From: Nymphaea colorata
Lineage: Eukaryota; Streptophyta; Magnoliopsida; Nymphaeales; Nymphaeaceae
Direction of reading: 5' to 3'
DNA length: 64,000 bases
Assembly (NCBI RefSeq): GCF_008831285.2
Contig: NC_045141.1
Coordinates: 25,407,315-25,471,314 of the forward strand
Below, in pieces: positions 46,391-58,250 of this stretch (its first letter is position 1; each line of letters starts with the position of its first letter). Position numbers and translations under genes: made by a program. The notes under the pieces are model-generated. The model did not search any database, had not been told where the DNA came from, and worked only from the letters and a program-made list of their open reading frames with translations.

Positions 46391-47902
46391 ATGGCAGGCC
46401 GTCAAACTGCAAACATGAGGCAGCTGAGCATGAATAACCATTTGACATAAAATTCCATGCCTCAGGACTTGATGAAACCCATGAAGGAGGTTGATCTTCT
46501 TCCTCAAATTGAAGATAAAAGTGAAGAAACTAGTCTGTCTTCATGCTTTCCGGCAATAGCAAAGAAAATGAACAGGAGGTGCAACTGGGTAGTTTGCTTT
46601 CGAAAGTTGGCTGCCCTGCGAAAGCTAGCACGAGGAGATCCGCGGCCACAGACTAGGTGTTTGGTATGCCTGCAGGTTCACAGCATAAGAAACGTCCCAC
46701 AGTGCATGAATGGTTTTAATTCTAAGGTTGAACTGGAGAAGAGCAGATGGGAAGGGTGAAGAGACTGGAGCAGTGAAATGGTTGATGGAAGTGCAGACTT
46801 TGATGAGGTACTTCTTCAATACTATGATATCCCATGCAATTTGAAGAATTTCACGTTGTGGGTTTCCTCTAATGAGGCAAATGAGAGTGAGATGGGATGC
46901 TTTGAAGTAGAACTAAATGGATTGGTGGTGAACTCATGTTCAAATGTTGGAGGCAAAACCAAACACATCAATCTACTTGGAAAAGCAGCAGGAGGAGTAC
47001 TAACAGTCAGCTTTTACTACAGAGTTTTCCATGCCGAGGTTCATGACGCAGATGCCTGCTCATCAGGTAAAGCTTGTTCGCACTGAAGCAAAAACAATAA
47101 TTATGACCACCTTTTTGAAGAACCCAATAAGAAGGGGGTAAAAAATTATTGTTTTTTTTGTTGAAAACACCACCTTCAAAATCTACAAGCACTAGTTTAA
47201 AATCTTGATCAATTTTTTTTTGCCCATAAAACGGATTACAAAGTTTCAATACCCGTGCTTCGTGTTTTAATCGTCTGATCAATCTAGCGACGATGGTGAA
47301 TGTTTCAGAATCATTAAACACCTGCTTTAACTGTGAATAACTTGAAGGGTTCAAAGGGAGGAAGAGCAGCTGTTTCTCCTGCCTGCCAGGCTTCATGAAG
47401 GGCAAAAGTCACCAGCTGAGCAGAGTTTCTCCTCTGGAATATCACAATCGAGCAATCGAAAGAAGTTCAACAGGCAATTGAGGATGAATCCGATTTCATA
47501 ACAATCGAGAAGGGTCTTCATTCACTGATCACCTGCGCTGGTAAGCTTGAGAATGATGATAAGAAAGAGAACAAAGAATTAGATGATGAAGAAGAGGTGC
47601 TGAAAATAGGGAATTTGTCGTGCCTAACAGTGGGAAGAGAAGAAGAGTATGAAGTTGAGTTTGTGGAAGACGAGTTTCTGAAGATGTTAGAGATGGAAGA
47701 GGACTTGGACTTCGAGTCTGTGATGAGGGAGGCAGAAGTGGAGAATATGAAGGCGACCCAAATTTGGGGCCATAGGAAGGAGGCCACTGATATAGAAAAA
47801 GATGAGTTTGAAGACCTAATCAAGAAGTGGGGGCTGGATGAACATTCATTCCAAATGACTTCTCCGCTAGAGGATTTTATCGCGTTTGGTAGTCCAATCT
47901 AA
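46391..47902 (+). pseudogene. PMI1-like gene copy 2, disrupted
   Basis: Collinear with 5053-6590 through both exons and the intron. Disruptions are a stop (TAA at about 46447) 18 codons after the start, a one-base insertion near 46721 and a one-base loss near 46777 that shift the frame across the first half of the NT-C2 domain, and a 14-bp deletion near 47441 in exon 2. The distal parts remain open (VDGSADFDEVLLQYYDIP and the FGSPI end), and the exon 1 donor is preserved. It cannot encode the full product. The 5' flank is longer than at the 5-kb copy, so this copy keeps the ancestral upstream DNA. Confidence 0.85.
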
Positions 47903-48649
47903 AAACTTCTTGGTCTGTCTTTGGGAGTAGTTCAAGAGTGGACGTGGCACTTCATGTTAATCCCTTTGTCATAGTGTTTTCAATCTCTTCATTCATGTGT
48001 TACTTAGACATGCAGTAATTAAAGACTGAATTTTATCTACCATATGAACAAAAAAAAAGTGTACTGTTATATTTTTCAGAAATATTAGTACGGGCCTTTT
48101 AAAAATTTCAAAAATGTAATATTAGTTAAAAAATTCCCAACTCTCGCCCTGAGTAGCAGGCAGCTGCTGGCAGTTACCCACACCTGCCCCACAAAAGTTC
48201 TTTTGATTTATTCAAGTTCTTACAATTTAATCAAATATCAAGAGCTCAAAATCTTTTTACCGCAAATTTCTAGAGCCCCTATTTAAGCTGGATTGAAACG
48301 GTTTAAACTGGTAAAAAAAAAAAAAACATTAATGAAACAATTGGAAATCTTTATGAAACCTAAATTCCATTTTAAAAGATCATAAATGTAAATAAATCAA
48401 TAAAACCTTATGTACTGACTTAAACATGCGATAATTCGATCCATCTCAATGCAATTAATAAATTAAGCTGCTCGGAAGAACCACGCACGTTAGCCCTAGA
48501 GCCCAGCAGATATTTTGAACCAGTCAAATAGTAGCATTCCAAAAACCCTTGAATGCATTTGTATCGAATCGCTGTGAACCGGTTCAAGAATTAACACGAT
48601 GTCAGGTATGAAGAATCGGTATAGGAACTAGTGAGTTGGGTTACATCAA
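47903..48649. repeat. 3' flank of PMI1 copy 2
   Basis: Matches 6591-7530 with deletions and then switches, at about 48640, to copia gag relic sequence also found at 8225. No gene. Confidence 0.6.
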
Positions 48650-48849
48650 ATTCCAAGATCATTTTTGTTTTGTTAAACAACAGGGTATCGAATTCCAAGA
48701 TCATTTTTGTTTTGTTGAACGAAAGAAATTGAGTCTGGTTGCATTATGTTATATCTTAATTGTAGATCAAAACTTGGTGGTTATGTCGACGGTGAGATTG
48801 CTGAACCTGAAATCAACGACCCTAAATATAAGTAGTGGAAATCTAGTCT
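48650..48849 (+). mobile_element. Ty1-copia gag relic
   Basis: GYVDGEIAEPEINDPKYK in frame, closely related to 8330-8400. It has a short tandem duplication of tcaaattccaagatcatttt at its start and is truncated by the following palindrome. Confidence 0.6.
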
Positions 48850-49230
48850 TGACATGGGGATGGGCCCCCACGCCTGCCTATGGCCCGTGCAGTCCATGCA
48901 CCGACGCTCGCACTTGTTCCAGCAGCACGCTCTGTTTGGTTCAATTCCATGGTCAGGAAAATATAATCTCCAAACAAACCAACGATCGTAGACGACTCAA
49001 GCAACGCGCAAACTTGAATTGCTAATGGACTATTACAGAAACCACAGTTAGCAAAATTCGCCCATTCAAGTTGTTGCTCGAGTCGGCTACGATCGTTGGT
49101 TTGTTTGGAGCTTATATTCTACGGTATTTCTCGCCGTGGAATTGAACCAAACAGAGTGTGCTGCTGGAACAGGTGCGATCTGAACACTGCACGGGGGGGG
49201 GCCTTGGCCCACCCATCCCCACGTCAGCTT
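48850..49230. repeat. palindrome, arms about 170 bp
   Basis: Left arm 48850-49020 and right arm about 49045-49230 are inverted copies, for example gttccagcagcacgctctgt against acagagtgtgctgctggaac, and caaacaaaccaacgatcgta against tacgatcgttggtttgtttg. The spacer is only about 25 bp. A related half lies at 8660-8830. Confidence 0.75.
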
Positions 49231-50084
49231 GGAATATGTAATGGGTAACAAATCACGCCCCACTATGACCTGGCCTTTCATTTTAGCGGGTCCCACATGA
49301 CCATAAATAACCACGCTGTTGCTGCCACGTCGGATGGTACCCTCCCATCTTCTCCAAGCGCCGCCAACAAAGTACGGATATTTTTCTTCCTCCTTCCTTC
49401 CTCCTACTCATGGACTCACTTGGGAGCTACTAATTTTAGATCTCTCTCTCTCTCTCTTTCCATCTATTCTTGTTGTTGTTGTGCACCTTGTCTTGTTCCC
49501 GCTTCTTGGCTTGCTTCCTTTGCCAATGCTTCGAGCAACTCCGGCCCCCTCTGTCGGAGCTGTTGCTTCGAGGTTTCTGAAAGCAAGCCCTACGTCGTCA
49601 CTTATAAGGTCATTAGATACGATGTGCAAAATGCTGCATTCACAGCATGTTGGTCATTTTCACCATCAAATGCATTCAACGTTCACTCATCATGTTTGTT
49701 AGGCTATGCTGGTTCATATGAAGATTTTTTAAAGCTTCATCGGTGTTTCACCAGAGTTTTATTGAGAAGTCGATACATGCTTGGACGCCATGGGCAATGA
49801 GGTCGGCTGAATGTTGAATTGAAGGTGGAATTGGGCAGCAGCTGCTCTGTTTTCTCCATCAACAATTTGCCGGAGAACCCTGTGAGCCGTCGAGATTTTC
49901 AGATCCGCAGAGGCACAGAGGGAGAGAGAAGAAAGAGAGATAGTTTGGAAAAAAATCCCTTTCGATTTCCAAAAGGAAATTTGCTTGAGCGAGCGAGAGA
50001 GAGAGAGAGATGTGGCCGGGTGGTGGGAAAGCAATATTGGAATAGTGTTAGGAATTGCATGAGAGGAGCTGCTAACCCGTTCTT
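49231..50084. other. CT- and GA-rich leader-like sequence, no supported gene
   Basis: Contains leader-like sequence related to 29030-29110, a CT tract at 49442-49457 and a GA tract at about 49991-50010. Several overlapping frames exist (for example 49297-49800) but none shows a recognisable domain or a consistent splice pattern. Confidence 0.35.
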
Positions 50085-50439
50085 ATAACTAATAAATGTT
50101 GTAGTGAATGCAAAGGTTTTCCTTCTTTAGATTATGGATTTGACACTACATTTCATTGGCCTTTGTTCATATGTCATGTCCGGTAGTATCAGCTACTTTT
50201 GTCTCCATAGAAATTAAAAGTCAAGACATGACCATGTCTTGACTAGATTTCCACTACGTATATTTAGGGTCGTTGATTTCAGGTTTAGCAATCTCACCGT
50301 CAACATAACCAAGTTTTGAGCTACCATTAAGATATAATATGATGCAACCCGACTTAATTTCTTTCATTTGTTCTGCGCCTCCTTTGTTGAACCACCATAG
50401 CCCTTTGGGGACGAAAGAAATGTAGAGGATGAGTCTCAA
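50085..50439 (-). mobile_element. Ty1-copia gag relic, inverted
   Basis: The minus strand reads SSKLGYVDGEIAKPEINDP, as at 8330, followed by the degraded HDMVMSW-type part. Stops show it is dead. Confidence 0.65.
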
Positions 50440-51030
50440 CAGATCCCAGACGATGTAAAGTAAAGGCTCAAACAGACAAGATAGACAGATTTACATGGTT
50501 TCATGGATTGAATTACCTACAATACATGCAAAAGAAAGGTCTTCCCACCACATCAAACCATAGCAAAATGCTCTATTATATAGTAGAGTCACAACTTGAC
50601 CATTTCCTTTATTTTTAGGAGAGATTACAGTGTTTCTATGATTGGCACTAACAAATTTGCTTATATCATCTGTAGAGATTTTTTCACCAGATTTATCAAC
50701 ATGACACTTATTTATAATAAGAAGTTGAGCTGTAGTGCTTCCAAAATCTTGTGTTGTAATCTGTTGTTGTATTTTATAATTAATCCTACCCATCATGTAC
50801 ATGTCTCAAATGTCGATGTATCATAAAGATGATCTATTAATATATTTCCTCTTGCTCTGAATGGACGAGGGAGACCAATATTGTTTCCAATATCAAGTGG
50901 TTGATTTTTAATGTAGAACTTCGATTCCTTGTTTTTCTTTTTTTTCGGTTGAGAGTGTCTATCACCATCATTTAGTGCATGTTTCTTAGACAATACAGCC
51001 GAGAGTACCAATTTCTTTCGCAATCTATTG
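50440..51030 (-). repeat. six-copy module, copy 5
   Basis: The minus strand carries the longest clean pieces of this module: KKHALNDGDRHSQPKKK, DIGNNIGLPRPFRARGNIL, YKIQQQITTQDFGSTTAQ, LLIINKCHVDKSGEKIS, and KNKGNGQVVTLLYNRAF. The function is unknown. Confidence 0.6.
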
Positions 51031-51069
51031 AGCCAGCAGCATTGGATCTCTCAATATCCTTTCATACCA

Positions 51070-51350
51070 CACTACAAAAAACCGCTTTTTACTGACACCT
51101 GTTTTAGTGTCAGAAAAAATTAGTCATATACTGACGCTGAACTGCAAAACGTTAGAGTTAATTGACACATGCTTAAGTCTACCCTGCTTATACTACGAGG
51201 TTTTTTCTGCTAATCGCAAATACTGACGTTTCTTTTGCATCGTCTATAACGGTTTTTTTTGTTTTGTTTTGTTTGGTTTCACGCTGCTTATACTGCAGGG
51301 TTGTAGTAAGTCCAAGTTTGCATCAGAAAGAATCAAAAGAACTCCGTAAT
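51070..51350. mobile_element. CACTA-like terminus, copy 1
   Basis: Starts CACTACAAAAAA and is followed within 40 bp by a subterminal hairpin (actgacacctgttttagtgtcag) and further tactgac words, as in the ends of plant CACTA (En/Spm) elements. No opposite terminus is recognised, so it is likely truncated. Paralogue at 61197. Confidence 0.5.
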
Positions 51351-51599
51351 TAAGTCTTTAGTAAAGATATCACCGATTTATTGTATATATTAAATCACAA
51401 ACTGGATAAGCTGCCCTAGTGTCACCTTTTCACGAAAAAAAGGAAAGGGATATTTAACTCAACATGCTTCGTATAAGCATGAAAAATGGGCTTGTTAGAG
51501 ACTTGCAAAGCTAACATGTTTTCACAATATATAATAAAGAAATGTCTGTATCTTTTCCGAATCAACACCTGCTGGAGGAAATGTCTGTATCTTTTCCGA

Positions 51600-52600
51600 G
51601 TCAACACCTGCTGGAGGAAACTTTCACTTGGCGTGGTGTTTTTCCCTTATGGTTTTCTGCTGTCAAAGACTAAGCAATCAAAGGAAAAAGGATCAAAGGT
51701 GAGAGGGAGGCAGGGCAGTGGTGACAACAGTGGAATCCGATCGTAAAGCAGGATAATAATCTGCTCGATTGTTATTGGGGTGAAAGAAGATGGTGACTTA
51801 CGTTAGTCTGCATCCTCACCGTTCGGGTTCGGGTCACTAAGCAGCCTGCCGTCTAAGCCCCCGGAGACCATCTTCTTCCACTTTTGGCTGCTTCAGTTTT
51901 ACTCGGGATGTCTATTTTTCGTCTCAATCGGGAATCCTTGCCGTTGCTTGACCGTCGCTACTTTTTTGTAGTGGTTGATTTGTGCGTTCGGGGTGCATCG
52001 GTCACGGTAGGGCGTTGGTCTTTTTGATTGGGAGGTCGGCAACTCAATCGAGTGTGTTCTTGTGATTGATTCGGCTGGTCAGCAAATGGTTCGAAATGAA
52101 GGGATATACCATCGTCTTGGGTTCTTCTCCGTCCGTTATCATGATGATGGTGATGCAAGTGAGAAATGAGAACGTGTGTGTGCACAAACACGGGGCACAC
52201 ATCACAATCTTAGCGCCCATAGATCTCGGTGATCTACCAAAACTTTCTTTGCTCCAAAATAGTCTTGCTTCGCCCATTCTAAATCTTGTACAGTATGCAC
52301 GCCCTCTAGACCTTGAGAAATGCTTTTCTGAAATGTGGTTTCCCCCCATTACCATATATGCCATAACGGTCCTGGTTCCTACGGCCTTGGTTTTTCATTG
52401 TAGAAATGGTAAAAGGGAGGGGCCGTGGATGGATGATCAAGCGCTCGAAAAAGAAAAATGATGACCGAAAAATGGTTTTCGGGAAAGCAATAGTGATCTC
52501 GCCGGAAAGTGGGGAAGGGTGCAGGTAAACAGGAGTAGCGCAGCGGATTTCGTTACTGTATCTAAATGCTTTCCAACCACACAACACTATCGGCCTTTAA
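51600..52600. repeat. foldback unit E, right arm only, and block P5 start
   Basis: 51600-52180 matches the spacer end and right arm of unit C (33150-33690), including gtggcgacaacagtgg-type and cttttggctgcttcagtttt. 52180-52600 matches 23270-23740. It has no left arm upstream, where CACTA-like and unrelated sequence is found instead. Confidence 0.65.
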
Positions 52601-53250
52601 AAAAAGAAAAATTATTTTGATTCTTGTATCTTTATCAACGAAACATACCCACTAAACCCTCATATCGAATCGTATACTAATGAAGGTTTTTGTTTGTTTT
52701 TTTGTTTGTTTTTTTTTTGTTGATCCGACGATCCTTCAAGACGTATACGACGAAAATCAATTTTTGTTTACCAAAGCCAAACAAACAGCAATGCTTGCAA
52801 AAAATGCATTATTAGTGTTCATATACCTTCTTATGCAGTGTACTTCTTGTGTACTTGAATGAAATGGAAACAACGCGCTCACACTGCATCATCATTATGT
52901 ATGAAAGACTATTCGTGCATTCAATTATCATGACAATCACATGTATCATTGTAGGAATCATGCATCAACGATGTAACTATGTAGCAAATAAATATTAAAT
53001 ATTGGCTGTGATAACTTAAAACCAATTATACTACTAAAATTGAAAACCAGCTATTAGAAAACATTGTTAAGACATGAGTAAGCTTTGTTAAAAAAATGAT
53101 GTAATAGCTCATTGTACCCTTCGCTAGTGGTTTTTGCTATGTGTTTAAAAAACTCATACAAAAAGACAGATCACTTAATTTGCAGGGGCGGAGCAGCCAA
53201 GATTTTTTTATTATGGAGGCCAAATTATAGTTTTAAAATTTTAATAAGGG

Positions 53251-53254
<4 letters not shown>

Positions 53255-53330
<76 letters not shown>
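53255..53330. repeat. TA microsatellite, about 38 units
   Basis: Uninterrupted dinucleotide run, far longer than the homologous tatatata at 24317-24326. The reading frame through it is meaningless. Confidence 0.95.
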
Positions 53331-53333
<3 letters not shown>

Positions 53334-53478
53334 TGGTGGTCTGTCTCTTTTAGTCAGAATTAGCTTTTCCACAAATAGCAAAGCATATGGAATGGTAATT
53401 GTGATTGTTCTGATAACTACTTACAAAAATAATCACAAAAAAAGGTCAACTGAAAAAAAATGTCGCATGACAACAAAC

Positions 53479-53673
53479 GTACCTAATTTTGTTTGTTGTT
53501 TACCAATTGAACAACAAGAGTTTGTAGAAGTTATTTTTCAACTGTATAATGAGCATCACCACTTGATATGTAGCAAACCTTTTCCGGAATGGAAGATAAG
53601 CAATGGATCAGTGGCAATAAATAGCATACAACCCTCAGTTCAGCAATGTGACATGCCCACACTAAACAAGTAA
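53479..53673 (+). CDS. conserved 64-codon frame, unknown, copy 2
   Basis: Reads VPNFVCCLPIEQQEFVEV, then IFQLYNEHHHLICSKPF and ends PSVQQCDMPTLNK. Compared with 24499-24693 the changes are mostly conservative and the stop is shared. It has no recognised domain and no convincing start codon. It may be an exon of an unidentified gene carried in this block. Confidence 0.3.
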   Translation, partial: VPNFVCCLPIEQQEFVEVIFQLYNEHHHLICSKPFPEWKISNGSVAINSIQPSVQQCDMPTLNK

Positions 53674-54306
53674 ACAGAGATTGTATATAATAGCATCTCA
53701 AGGAAAGAAAGATATATATCAGCTCACTTACAATGTTGAAGACACACGGTTAAGACAGAATAATGGTTCTAGTTTAATCCTCTTTCCTGAATTGCATGCC
53801 TCTCTTAAGAGGGAGGAGATGATGGAATTCAGCACACTCAACTTGGGTATACTAGCTTTAAGAAGTTTGACTATTCTGTTAACAGATTAGATTAGAGGCT
53901 TGGTAACAAGATTGGGTTGGCTTCTCCTAAACCAAGAAAACCAAGAAACATATCAAACCGAGTTTGAGTTTCTTTCCAAACACTCAAGGCTCGAAATCGC
54001 TCATATCCTGACAATCACTGGTACATTCAAAGGAAAATTGATGGAAAATGTAAACTATTTTCCGATAAGAACCTTTTTATGTTCAAAATCAGTAACAAGC
54101 AAGTGGGCGTGAATATGAATCTCATTTTACGTAGGTGGAAGAAAATATAAGGAGGCATGTGCAGATTGAAGAGTGAAAGATTTCTCACGCGAGCCATACT
54201 GTACAATAATATTGACAAATTTATGACATCGCATTAATTTTGCCGCATTCGTAAGCCAACTTCGGCGGAGGAAGCGAAAATGAAGGTTGAAATAATTTAC
54301 AGTTAC

Positions 54307-54908
54307 AAAAGCCAGTTTAAATCTCCATAATAAGATCGACCTGTCTCAGCTGAAATCGGCACATAAGTATCAAATTGGCTCCTTCCCAAACAAGAACAAA
54401 CAGGCTGGTCAGAATCTGAAATCTTTCATATTTTGAATTATTTTTTAAATTTAGATAACAACGAAAGACGGAAAGAATCATCCCGACTCAGTACTAGCCT
54501 CGTAGCCAGCTTCATTCACCTCGATTAACGAGTGTAGCCTCATTCGCAGCATAATTTCTTTATATGCTCATCTAATTCCGAAATTGTAAACATCTACATC
54601 AATAATGAGAACTATTAACGATCCTGGAGAAATGCAATCTTAGTTCTCTATAGTGAAACTGAATCATGAGAAAGAACGAGCATGCACAATTGGCTTTAAA
54701 CAAAAGTCCAACAGTAAACAAATGGATTTGAAGTTGCGGCGAATCTGGTCATAGTAGAATAAAAGAAATTCCGATTCCAAGAGATCTGGATGCTCGAACG
54801 AATGGAAAACATAGAGACTGCATAACTAGAAAGAAAACATAAATCCTCTCAGGGTTACCTGAACTTTTTAATAAAATCGGTGACTTCATGCCACAGAAGA
54901 TCAGTCAT
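54307..54908 (-). pseudogene. 5' end of an unidentified gene, two coding exons, copy 2
   Basis: Minus strand. Exon 1 is 54908-54859 (MTDLLWHEVTDFIKKF, then GTAACC donor) and exon 2 is 54378-54307 (QFDTYVPISAETGRSYYGD). It has the same lengths and phases as 36251-35650. The second donor reads GTAACT rather than GTAAGT, and Arg to Trp, Pro to Ala and Gln to Arg changes are present, so this copy is decaying. It is divergently arranged with the PMI1 5' fragment at 56661. Confidence 0.45.
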
Positions 54909-56660
54909 CCTTTTCTGAAACTTAGAAAATCGCGCAAAACATTGTTAGACCGAACTGAAGGGATTGCCAAGAAATCGAGAGAGAGAGAGAGAGAGATTAC
55001 TCTACAACTAGGGTTAGGATTTCTCCCTTTCCTCATGATCGGAGAACGAACCGTCGAACTCCAACCAAACAAAATTTGGAGGGAAATAGTGGCAGGAAGA
55101 CTTATACAGCCAGTGGCGGCATTTTGGTCATTTGTATCCAATGCTAGCTAATACAATAACTTGATACGTGGTTCTGATTAAGTATGAATTTTAATCTGAT
55201 TTGTATTGGGATTTGAAGTATACATTTAGACACAAAACTGTATGGTGAATCCAAATCCGGTTTAACCGTGAGAACTGCTTTGAGCTACCCAAAGGTAGAT
55301 GCGACTGGATACCTGGCATTGGATCTATTAAGTCCTATTTCATTTGAATTACAAAAGTTTATCTAAAACAACAAAGCAATTAGGAATTATTTACCAGATT
55401 GCAGAAGAAGAAGCATCCTTCTTAGTCAAGTATCAAATCCAAATTTAAAAGGTTGATATCGTTTTTGGGCCATGATCCTGGCATGTTCTCCCTGCCATGT
55501 GCATGCTCCTGAAAATATTAAAATTTGGCAATTATAATTGAATTGGGGTCTGCAATCTCTGCCATCCAACTTTTATAATACACGGTCACAGTTATGAACA
55601 TTAATCGTGTTTCCTTTTTAGGACCCGTCATCTTATATTGCGGCAGAATATTGGTCGAAAATGAGACCAACTACGGCAAGGAAGTCAGAACATATATATA
55701 TATATATTATTGGTCGAGTCCAAACTGAGTTCTCAATATCCTTCATTCTTGTCCGCAACTATGAACGAGGATTATTAGTATCATGGAAATTGTTTTGATC
55801 CTCAATTGTTTGTGTTTTTTAGCTTCATAATTTGACATTTAATTTGGAAAGCGAAGAGCTTAGTTCCAGATTGTGCTAGAATGTGCGGTTGTTCATGAGA
55901 ATTTGTCCCTAGAAATGAAAAAAAATTCCAATGAAAGACAATGAACATCCGCTTCTATTCAATGAATAACACCATTCCTCTTGGACATCCCGTGCTGACC
56001 TGCCAGCCTTTCAGAAAAGAAATTCGTGAAAATATCTTGCAGAAAGCTCACTCCAACCTGAAAATTTGTATATATATATATATATATATATTTCAATTAA
56101 GGACCAACCCCACTTGCTATTGGAGGCTGCCCACGTTAGTCTAACCTGCCAGCTTTAGGGTATTAATTTTAGTGTAATAAAAAATAAAAACACTTGTAAA
56201 ATGGGTTTAATAGTAACTGGAATCAAGAACCTTTGGCGCGTTGCTGCCAAAGTTGGTGCAGTTTCTTGCATCTAGCCAGGCCACTAGAATTGCTTTTAAA
56301 TGTAAGGGATTGGTCATGTTCTATCCTCTAGAACCTTTGATGGGCAATTGGCTGGCTAAATAACCAGCTTTCAAATTTTTATAATGTTTCTGTGGTCAGT
56401 CGAGATCATTCAGCCTTGTGCTCTCTCTGCATCAAGTAGTTCTGCTCATGATTATGTTGCTCCAAAGAACAATTAGTTCCCAACTTTATTTCTTGAAGCC
56501 ATGTTGCTCGTCATGTTTCCTAATTAAAAATCGCCGCCTTTTACAGGTGGAGTTATCAGACATGTTCTGTCTTTTGATTACTCAGCCTGTACGAAGCTCG
56601 CTTTTCTTTGTATCTAAAAAACTTCAACAACCAATATGCTCTTTGCCTTTCTCCATTTCA
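54909..56660. repeat. intergenic block between the unidentified gene and PMI1 5' fragment
   Basis: The longest version of this intergenic DNA. 54970-55150 matches 4388-4600 and 36300-36480, 55150-56090 matches 36690-37600, and 56300-56660 matches 4700-5052. It includes TA runs at 55690 and 56069-56091. It shows what the 4.7-kb locus lost. Confidence 0.7.
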
Positions 56661-56711
56661 ATGGCAGATCAAACTGCAAACATGGGGCTGCTGATCAAGG
56701 ATTCTTTTTGA
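56661..56711 (+). pseudogene. PMI1-like 5' fragment, copy 3
   Basis: The first 12 codons match the start of 5053 (MADQTANMGLL). The sequence then switches to unrelated DNA and stops (TGA at 56709). The 5'UTR intron region upstream is kept. The same switch point occurs in copy 4. Confidence 0.75.
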
Positions 56712-56784
56712 AACCCACCCACCAGCCTCATTGTCATCTGCTTTATAAATTCACTAACTTGTGGAACTCAACTGTACCGTATAA

Positions 56785-57434
56785 GAATATCCTCGCCACA
56801 CTCGGCTTGTGGTGGTATGGAACCCGACGGTGGGGAAACGGCAGAGCCGCAGAGAACCAGAGCCGCACCCCAGGAGTTGGGAACTTTAACCACGGTTAAC
56901 CTTTTCTACTAACCATGGTTAAACCACAAACCCCACTCCCTCCACCTTCATTCTCTTGTTAAAGGGAGAGGACGCTCGGTGCAACACCGACGACTTGTGC
57001 CTCGGCCGTGTCAATCCACTGAAGGCACGGCCGGAGGATGCAGGTATCACTGCAATCCTTCCGCAGAACTCGGCAACCGTTACAGCTCATAATTCGAGGC
57101 TCCCGGGTGCTCCTCGTCGGAGAAGGGTCATAAGACAAACTCAGAAAGCCCCCTCCTCCCTCCCCTTCTCCCCTCTAACTGCAAAGAACCCACAGGAGCT
57201 TGCTTGGCAGCCAAGAAAGTCGGAGGGGCAACAGAGTGTTGCTCCGAGCATCCTCTCCCTTTAACAAGAGAATGAAGGTGGAGGGAGTGGGGTGGTTTAA
57301 GCATGGTTAGTAGAAAAGGTTAACCGTGATTAAAGTTCCCAATTCCTGGGGTGCGGTGCCGGATCTCCGCGGCTCTGCCTTTTCCCCACCGTCGGATTCC
57401 ATCCCACCACAAGCCGAGCGTGACGAGGATATTC
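56785..57434. mobile_element. foldback element with about 200-bp inverted ends
   Basis: Left arm 56785-56990 starts GAATATCCTCG; right arm 57240-57434 is its inverse. The arms agree over agagccgc, actttaa.cacggttaacc and cctccaccttcattctcttg. The core (57040-57230) is the spacer and right arm of the palindrome at 14179-14515. Its open frame (56956-57264) has no recognised domain. The homologous DNA at 60260 lacks the element. No clear target duplication was found. Confidence 0.75.
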
Positions 57435-58250
57435 CTATACATGTAGCTTTTTAGAAGGCCGAAATGAATGTACATTTTTTATAATAAAAAGATTCAAAAA
57501 CACCCCAATTCCCCTACTTTTTTTTTTTATTTTAGTATATATTTGTGCATGCATGGTCTTATGTTCACAACTCGTTCGCCACTGAAAATACTTGTTTCTT
57601 GGAAACTGTGTCAAAATCTAAAAGGTTTAAGAATGCTTCACTGTGGTTGCTATCGTAAGCAGTGCCCCAAGTTATTGTTGCAGTGAAAACCACTATACTA
57701 TGGGCACATGCAATCATCCATCCAATAAATTTTGAAGCTTAAAATTTCTTTTTAAAATGTTTAAAAATTATAATTTGGTAATTGTAAAAATTTTGAAAAA
57801 TGCAGTTGGCCGGCTATCTGATGAAAGAAAATCTTGGCTCTACCCTGGATATGGACCTGGATTTAACTCAAAAGAAACTACTACTGTTGCATGGTCTGAG
57901 TTTAGTGATCTGCCTAATCTCCGAATATTGAGGTGCTAGTACAGGGTCCAACTCCAAACTTAACTGGCTTGTAATAGGAAGATCCATTTCCAGATGGTAT
58001 AAAGATCTCAAACAAGGAGCAATAGGGATGTGAATGAATGGGGCATTCCTGATCGTTGATCCAATTTCAAATCCATTTTTAAGATTTGAGAAAGAAATTT
58101 GGAACCAATTACTCATTGGAAATGGATTTAGTATGCTCATCCATGAATCTAAATCTCAGTTTAAGGACATTAGTTGTTTAGATTTGAGTAGTTTGTTTAA
58201 CGAGGATCCACTTTGTAATTGAAATTTTCATCTAAGAATTGTTCGTCTAT
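57435..58250. repeat. segmental repeat, second copy of 37.8-38.5 kb
   Basis: Matches 37810-38510, including the first 230 bp of inverted-repeat arm B at visibly lower identity. It then diverges at about 58240 after gaaattttcatctaa. Confidence 0.65.

Larger units (their letters stand above)
52601..54306. repeat. segmental repeat block P5, copy 3
   Basis: Matches 23750-25330 and then 26000-26370, so it has lost the hAT-type MITE and its flanks. It contains a long TA microsatellite and the second copy of the 64-codon frame. Confidence 0.65.

Noticed and set aside
51961-51974. ttttttgtagtg as a possible right CACTA terminus for 51070
   Set aside because: The same position in sister foldback arms reads cttatttgttgtgg, so this is a point-mutated arm sequence rather than a transposon end.
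53112-53363. 83-codon frame with an Ile-Tyr repeat
   Set aside because: Generated by the TA microsatellite.
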